Assembly (NCBI GenBank): GCA_013202535.1
Contig: JABMRP010000370.1
Location: 1 to 11,173 of the forward strand
Length of the DNA: 11,173 nt
Direction: 5' to 3'
DNA from: Planctomycetota bacterium
Lineage (GTDB): Bacteria; Planctomycetota; Planctomycetia; Pirellulales; Thermoguttaceae
In this document: piece after piece, positions 7,701 through 11,173 of the stretch
Layout: each line of letters begins with the position of its first letter
Position numbering within the stretch: the stretch's first letter is position 1
Notes under the pieces: generated by a model
Seen by the model: only the letters and a program-made list of their open reading frames with translations
The model's database searches: none
What the model was told of the DNA's origin: nothing
Position numbers and translations under genes: made by a program

Positions 7701-7788
7701 CATCCGCGTGAACGTGCTCTACCATAATCTGAACCGAGGCGTGCATATCGTCGAGGTTCGGGCGTTCCCACCGGAAAAGAAGCCATGA
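4783..7788 (+). CDS. Secreted glycosidase-like protein with C-terminal discoidin domain (paralog A)
   Basis: A 1001-residue protein. A signal peptide (LFRSLLLLAVLSAGVLCAG) is probably cleaved near residue 26-27. The region to about 280 looks like an N-terminal beta-sandwich and begins with a DPAID...EWCY block shared with the downstream paralog. The region of about 290-690 is helix-rich, with regularly spaced aromatic and acidic motifs as in alpha/alpha six-hairpin glycosidases: LPYDALFLNDYID (319-331), SHGQ (376-379), NEHGLI (Glu420), QDWEN (Asp519, Glu521), YRNGMHVHQYVT (558-569), HEGFENLV (Glu601, Glu604) and WASCPPPHAW (616-625). A second beta-sandwich follows (LVFRIPYSVE). Residues about 870-996 are a discoidin/F5-8 type C domain (SLSGHPPTLAVDG, YPAWLTIDLEEVRTLDAVHV, YTVEVSADGKNW, ARYIRVNV), usually carbohydrate-binding. 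I cannot name the catalytic family. There is no clear Shine-Dalgarno, and an in-frame ATG at 4789 is an alternative start. It starts 57 bp after the DUF1559 gene. Confidence 0.8.
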   Translation: MSMTIQLTLFRSLLLLAVLSAGVLCAGEPMFDPAIDRDGEEWCYAAQSTTVIGMPFVPEPVQITYDGAIYTRHAELAFFHGKTLRPVMARNKTFLDGWIPMVQYGWKEDGVEYQLEIFSAELPELGTANLVQFARLSMTNPGESSVEGVVAAGIRGSAGHFRLGGVRQSVSPGTRFAMRNDRVTRNGQLIYTFSPGAETYAVPDVLCKGEYRAVDHHVTDRTATGLAVYRRSLGPGETFDAVFKMPRVPLQDPEHVAAVAAADYRSTRDVTVRYWSDLFGDFQFEIPERRVNDSYRASLVHLILATRTQGGGKRQGSGLPYDALFLNDYIDMLLAYDTAGLYTMSEPNVDWLIGKQHPSGMFIDVHNRGNNTIVTSHGQGLFALAYHLVMTGDLKYGRKVYPAIRKGAQFIVDDHKNNNEHGLIRSSIPYDAPMLTGYHTCHNLFALLALRTSIRAARLLGETEDARAWSEAEATYRQAIIRAVDHTYRKEGYIRSGLYDWTAGKVQGHGPPNKFPNQDWENNLLVYPTELLGPDDPRVAKTLATIRARKYREGCMSYRNGMHVHQYVTLNQANQYRAIGDQKHALLDLYHVLLHNGSTHEGFENLVVPWSNRTPWASCPPPHAWAAAKTALFIRNMMVCEYGGQTGLEEKDRDLYLYSLISPAWIQPGKKVAMRNAPTEMGPISSSLTFIESGAELTFEADFHRAPRYLVFRIPYSVELDAFHSDATRAFEKDGLLFFTPDVNRASIEWHAKPGAHDGNYQDILKSYRSEFDLIVADGNYDPARAGKPFLLADEKDHPAEPLSFDLVRRAFLKEYGRRFEQYVEKGGTPYPVEPPRLQTAAERQAAFVKRFGDIRPGPVGSPGVADGRPVIASASLSGHPPTLAVDGNAWDLQSSWQTDPYPAWLTIDLEEVRTLDAVHVWPYWGMKRYYRYTVEVSADGKNWKQVGDMSKNATPSTPKGDRFKFDPIEARYIRVNVLYHNLNRGVHIVEVRAFPPEKKP

Positions 7789-8240
7789 AAACGATTCGTC
7801 GCCCCTTGAGTTCGGCAATCGCGGGCGGTCTCCTGCTTGGCGCTTGCTGCTTACCGCTACTGGCCGGCTGTGGGCAGGGAAATCCGCTGGAGCGGGAAGC
7901 CGTCTCCGGAGCGGTGACACTCGACGAGAAACCGTTGAGCCGGGGGAACATCGAATTTGCTCCCATCGAAACGGGCGGCGTGAGCAGTGGCACGGCTATT
8001 TCCGACGGCCGTTACCAGATCGAGCGGATCAAGGGCTTGCCGCCAGGCAAATATCGCGTGCGCATTTTCGCGGCCCAGGAGAACACGGCTCCGCCCACGC
8101 CCGAAGAAGCGGCTCTGCCCGCCGTGCATCGCCCCGGCGTGGAACAAGTCGCACCCCGTTTCAACACGGCCAGCGAACTGGATGCCGAAATCACTGCCGG
8201 TGGGAAGAACGAGTGCAACTTCGACGTATTCTCGAAGTAG
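7785..8240 (+). CDS. Small lipoprotein with carboxypeptidase-regulatory-like (transthyretin-like) fold
   Basis: A 151-residue protein with a lipobox, LAGC, placing the lipidated cysteine at residue 29 after a hydrophobic stretch. The mature part has the pattern V.G.VTLDEKPLSRGNIEFAPIE, SDGRYQIERIKGLPPGKYRVRI, typical of the small planctomycete lipoproteins with a beta-sandwich resembling carboxypeptidase regulatory or transthyretin-like domains. These are often encoded near DUF1559 genes. The ATG at 7785 overlaps the TGA of the upstream gene in an ATGA arrangement, indicating translational coupling. The C-terminus includes NTASELDAEITAGGKNECNFDVF. It is membrane anchored by its lipid; whether it sits on the inner or outer membrane is unknown. 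It probably serves as a structural or binding partner (inference). No enzymatic motif is seen. Confidence 0.88.
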   Translation: MKTIRRPLSSAIAGGLLLGACCLPLLAGCGQGNPLEREAVSGAVTLDEKPLSRGNIEFAPIETGGVSSGTAISDGRYQIERIKGLPPGKYRVRIFAAQENTAPPTPEEAALPAVHRPGVEQVAPRFNTASELDAEITAGGKNECNFDVFSK

Positions 8241-8283
8241 CCGCTTCCGATTGGATTCAACAATCGCCCGAGGAGCAATAGGG

Positions 8284-11173
8284 ATGAGAACGCTGTTTTG
8301 TTGCGCACTGATGGCCGTTTCCACGGTCGCGGGGGCGGCGATGGTCGACCCAGCGATCGACGATCCCAACAAGGAGTGGTGTTACCTGGCCAAATCGACT
8401 GTCTGTATCGGCGTGCCCTACATGCCGGAGCCGGTGCAGGTTACTTACGACGGCGCCATTTATACCCGCCATGCGGAACTGTGTTTCTTTTATGGGCCGT
8501 CGCACCAGCCCGTATTGGCCCGGCAGAAGACGTTCCTGGAGGGGTGGATTCCGATTGTGCAATACGAGTGGACGGACCAGGACATCGCCTATTCGATCGA
8601 GATGTTCTCCTTCATTCTGGACGGCCAGACGGAAGAGAACACGGCACAGTTCGTTCGGCTTTCCGCGGAGAACACTGGTAACCAACCGACGGTCGCCGTT
8701 CTCGCGTCCGCCTGCCGAGGCAGTGGGGGCGACTATCGACTGGGCGCTTCGCGACTGAACCCCAATGCGAAGTTCGAACGAAGCGACAACGCCTGGACTG
8801 CCGATGGGAAGCTCGTCTATTGCTTTCCCGCGGGAGCGGAAGTCGAGGCGGTTTCCGGGGTGCCCTACAAAAAGCCTTTCATGGGTTCTGAATATGATGT
8901 ATCCCCGCGAGCGGAAACCGGCATCGCCGTGTATCGTTTCTCGCTCGCGCCCGGCGAAAGGAAAACGCTCGACTTTCGCATGCCTCGGGTTCCCGTCGCG
9001 CTGAACAGCCGTGTCGCGGAGAAAATCAAGCAGGCCGGCTACGACGATTATCGCGCCAAGACCGTCGGCTATTGGAGGAATCTGCTGGGCACGAAGAACA
9101 TACTCTCTTGCCCCGAGCCGCGGATCAACGATAGCTATCGCGCCATGACGGTTCATGCCATGCTCGGCACGGTCACCCGCAACGGCAGGAGGCGTCAGAC
9201 CGACGGCCTGCCGTACCCGAGCACGTTCATCCTCTCCTACTACGATATGCTTCGCCTGTACGACCAATTCGGGGTCAGTGAGGTTATGCGGAACAGCCTG
9301 CCGGAAATGACCGAACGCCAGCAGGCGGACGGCCTGATCGTCGATACGTCGGTGACCCACGGGCGGATGATTCTCGCCTCGCACGGCCAAGTGATGTCCA
9401 GCCTGGCGACGCATGTTTTCTACACGCGAGACAGGGCGTTCGCCGAAGAGATCTATCCCGTGCTCCGGAGAGCCGTGTCCTGTATCGAAGACGACCATCG
9501 CGCGAACGAGAACGGGCTGATGCGAACGTCGGAGCCGTTCGATGCCGAAATGATCCTCGGCCACTACACCAGCCACAACCTGTGGGCGCTGACGGGCCTG
9601 CGGAACGCAATCCGCGTAGCAAGATTCCTTGGGAAGGACGCGGACGTCGCACGCTGGACCGAGCTTCATACAACATTCGAGAAGAGCGTACTGGCTGCCA
9701 TTGACGCCAGCGCCGAAGACGACGGCTACGTTCCAACGGGGTTGTACGAGTTCACAACCGGCCCGGCGGCAAGAGCAGGGTTTGCAGAGTACCGGACCGA
9801 TCAGGATTGGGAGAACTGCTTCCTGGCTTGGCCGTGCGAAGTGCTCGCCCCGGACGATCCCCGCGTTGCCGGAACCGTTGATCGCCTGCGAAAGACAAAG
9901 TACCGCGAAGGGATCATGACCTATCGCAACGGGCAACATCTGCACCAGTACGTCACCGTGAATTCAACCATGCAGGACGTGGTGGCAGGACGCGACAAAA
10001 AGGCCTTGATCGATATTTACCATATCCTTCTGCATGCCGGGTCGTGCCACGAGGCGTTCGAGAATCTGGTCGAGCCATGGTCCGACCGAATGGTCTGGGC
10101 CTCTTGTCCGCCGCCGCATTGCTGGGGTGGATCCAAGATCGCCGGGCTGGTCCGGAATATGTTCGTCTTCGAACATGGCGGACGCGGCGGGCTCGATCAG
10201 GGTGAACGCGAACTCTACCTCTTCTCCGTGCTCTCGCCCGATTGGGCGGTGCCGGGCGAGACCGTCTCGATCGAGGATGCTCTCACCGAATTCGGCTCGC
10301 TCAGTGCCCAATTGACGTTTACTGCCGAAGGCGCGGACATCGATATCGCCGGCGACTTCCACACCCAGCCGAAACACTATGTTCTGCGGATTCCGTACTT
10401 CGTGAAAGATGTCTCATTCGCGACACTCCATGGCAAGGGCGTCATCCAAGACGGTTGGTTACGCCTGACACCCGATGTGTCGCATGTCAAACTTCGCTGG
10501 ACCGTCAATCCAAACGCCGATGCCGACACGTTCGGGGAGATCTTGCTGGCCTATCGTCGCGAGGTCGGCCATTGGACGGGCAAGATCGACGAGCACCCCG
10601 AACCGCCGGACGGTTTTCTTACCGAAGCGGAGCAGAATCGCAAGCCGCGGCCCTTGAGTGTCGATCTGGTGCGCGATGCCTTTACGACGGAATACGCGAG
10701 GCGACTGGCCCTTGATCAAAAGAGCGGTGTACCCGTAACGAGTGTGGCGGCGCCGAAACTGCTGACGCCCGAAGAACGCGCACAACATGGCGAGCCGTTC
10801 AAGCCCGACGCCCCGAGCCTCACCACCGGCAAGCCCGCCACTTGCTCGTCGCACCTCGCCGGCTATCCCCCCGAGTTGGCCAACGACGGCCGGCGGGGCG
10901 ACACTCGCCGCCACTGGGCCGCCGACGCCGGCGCGCTCGACGACTCGAAAACGTGGTGGCAAGTCGATCTGGAGGAGTCCACGACGGTGGGGCGTGTCGT
11001 AGTCGTCGGCTATTACGGCAGTGAGCGATACTACGGTTTCACGGTGGAAACATCGCTCGACGGCAAGGCATGGGAGATGGTCGCCGACCGGCGGGAGAAC
11101 AAAGGTCTGTCCACGAAGGAAGGCTACACGTGCCGCTTCGAGTCACGCCCGGTCCGGTATATTCGGGTTACAC
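8284..11173 (+). CDS. Secreted glycosidase-like protein with discoidin domain (paralog B), C-terminus beyond right edge
   Basis: The frame from the ATG at 8284 is open to the window edge (963 residues plus one base). AGGAG (8271-8275) lies 8 bases upstream. A short signal peptide (MRTLFCCALMAVSTVAGAA) ends near residue 18-19. The rest aligns with paralog A from end to end: DPAID...EWCY, MPEPVQVTYDGAIYTRHAEL, SHGQ (His367), NENGLM (Glu409), QDWEN (Asp508, Glu510), REGIMTYRNGQHLHQYVT, HEAFENLV (Glu590, Glu593), WASCPPPHCW. This is followed by a second beta-sandwich (YVLRIPYFV) and a discoidin domain from about residue 850 (SSHLAGYPPELANDG, WWQVDLEESTTVGRVVVVGYYG, VRYIRVT). Only the last few residues of that domain appear to be missing. 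The linker before the discoidin domain is poorly conserved against paralog A. It is probably exported and carbohydrate-active, with family and substrate unknown. It starts 43 bp after the lipoprotein gene and is likely in the same operon. Confidence 0.8.
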   Translation, partial: MRTLFCCALMAVSTVAGAAMVDPAIDDPNKEWCYLAKSTVCIGVPYMPEPVQVTYDGAIYTRHAELCFFYGPSHQPVLARQKTFLEGWIPIVQYEWTDQDIAYSIEMFSFILDGQTEENTAQFVRLSAENTGNQPTVAVLASACRGSGGDYRLGASRLNPNAKFERSDNAWTADGKLVYCFPAGAEVEAVSGVPYKKPFMGSEYDVSPRAETGIAVYRFSLAPGERKTLDFRMPRVPVALNSRVAEKIKQAGYDDYRAKTVGYWRNLLGTKNILSCPEPRINDSYRAMTVHAMLGTVTRNGRRRQTDGLPYPSTFILSYYDMLRLYDQFGVSEVMRNSLPEMTERQQADGLIVDTSVTHGRMILASHGQVMSSLATHVFYTRDRAFAEEIYPVLRRAVSCIEDDHRANENGLMRTSEPFDAEMILGHYTSHNLWALTGLRNAIRVARFLGKDADVARWTELHTTFEKSVLAAIDASAEDDGYVPTGLYEFTTGPAARAGFAEYRTDQDWENCFLAWPCEVLAPDDPRVAGTVDRLRKTKYREGIMTYRNGQHLHQYVTVNSTMQDVVAGRDKKALIDIYHILLHAGSCHEAFENLVEPWSDRMVWASCPPPHCWGGSKIAGLVRNMFVFEHGGRGGLDQGERELYLFSVLSPDWAVPGETVSIEDALTEFGSLSAQLTFTAEGADIDIAGDFHTQPKHYVLRIPYFVKDVSFATLHGKGVIQDGWLRLTPDVSHVKLRWTVNPNADADTFGEILLAYRREVGHWTGKIDEHPEPPDGFLTEAEQNRKPRPLSVDLVRDAFTTEYARRLALDQKSGVPVTSVAAPKLLTPEERAQHGEPFKPDAPSLTTGKPATCSSHLAGYPPELANDGRRGDTRRHWAADAGALDDSKTWWQVDLEESTTVGRVVVVGYYGSERYYGFTVETSLDGKAWEMVADRRENKGLSTKEGYTCRFESRPVRYIRVT

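Noticed and set aside
8257..9945. A 562-codon open frame on the minus strand
   Set aside because: It lies entirely opposite paralog B, whose frame encodes clear domains conserved with paralog A. The antisense product shows no recognisable motif; long antisense frames are common in GC-rich genes.

Overview
The window looks like planctomycete DNA, probably from the Pirellulales or a relative. The evidence is GC-rich coding sequence, a DUF1559-type pseudopilin with the FTLVELLVVIAI head and an H-x9-DG tail, a LamG-like protein with a canonical VPEP-type (PEP-CTERM) C-terminus, a small lipoprotein of the carboxypeptidase-regulatory-like type, and large secreted proteins ending in discoidin (F5/8 type C) domains. 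This assignment rests on family knowledge and sequence style, not on a database search.

Layout. On the minus strand, positions 1-480 hold the N-terminal part of an exported YVTN-type beta-propeller, which runs off the left edge. Positions 590-1426 hold an AraC-family regulator. A 208-bp divergent region (1427-1634) follows and carries a near-exact 11-bp direct repeat spaced 33 bp, a TATGAT -10-like box and a strong Shine-Dalgarno sequence. From 1635 to the right edge there are five plus-strand genes with gaps of 40, 57, -4 and 43 bp, most simply one operon: a LamG-like PEP-CTERM surface protein, a DUF1559 pseudopilin, a secreted glycosidase-like protein with a discoidin domain (1001 aa), a lipoprotein whose ATG overlaps the previous stop codon, and a paralog of the 1001-aa protein cut by the right edge. 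No gene-free stretch exceeds 300 bases.

How they may work together (inference). The plus-strand products all appear to be exported or surface-bound. The LamG and discoidin domains suggest glycan binding, and the two large proteins look like alpha/alpha-barrel (six-hairpin) carbohydrate-active enzymes of a family I cannot name. The divergent AraC-type regulator is the obvious candidate controller. The most interesting content is the pair of unassigned enzyme paralogs flanking a lipoprotein, and a recent-looking internal tandem duplication in the PEP-CTERM gene. I see no RNA gene, CRISPR array, insertion sequence or phage gene.
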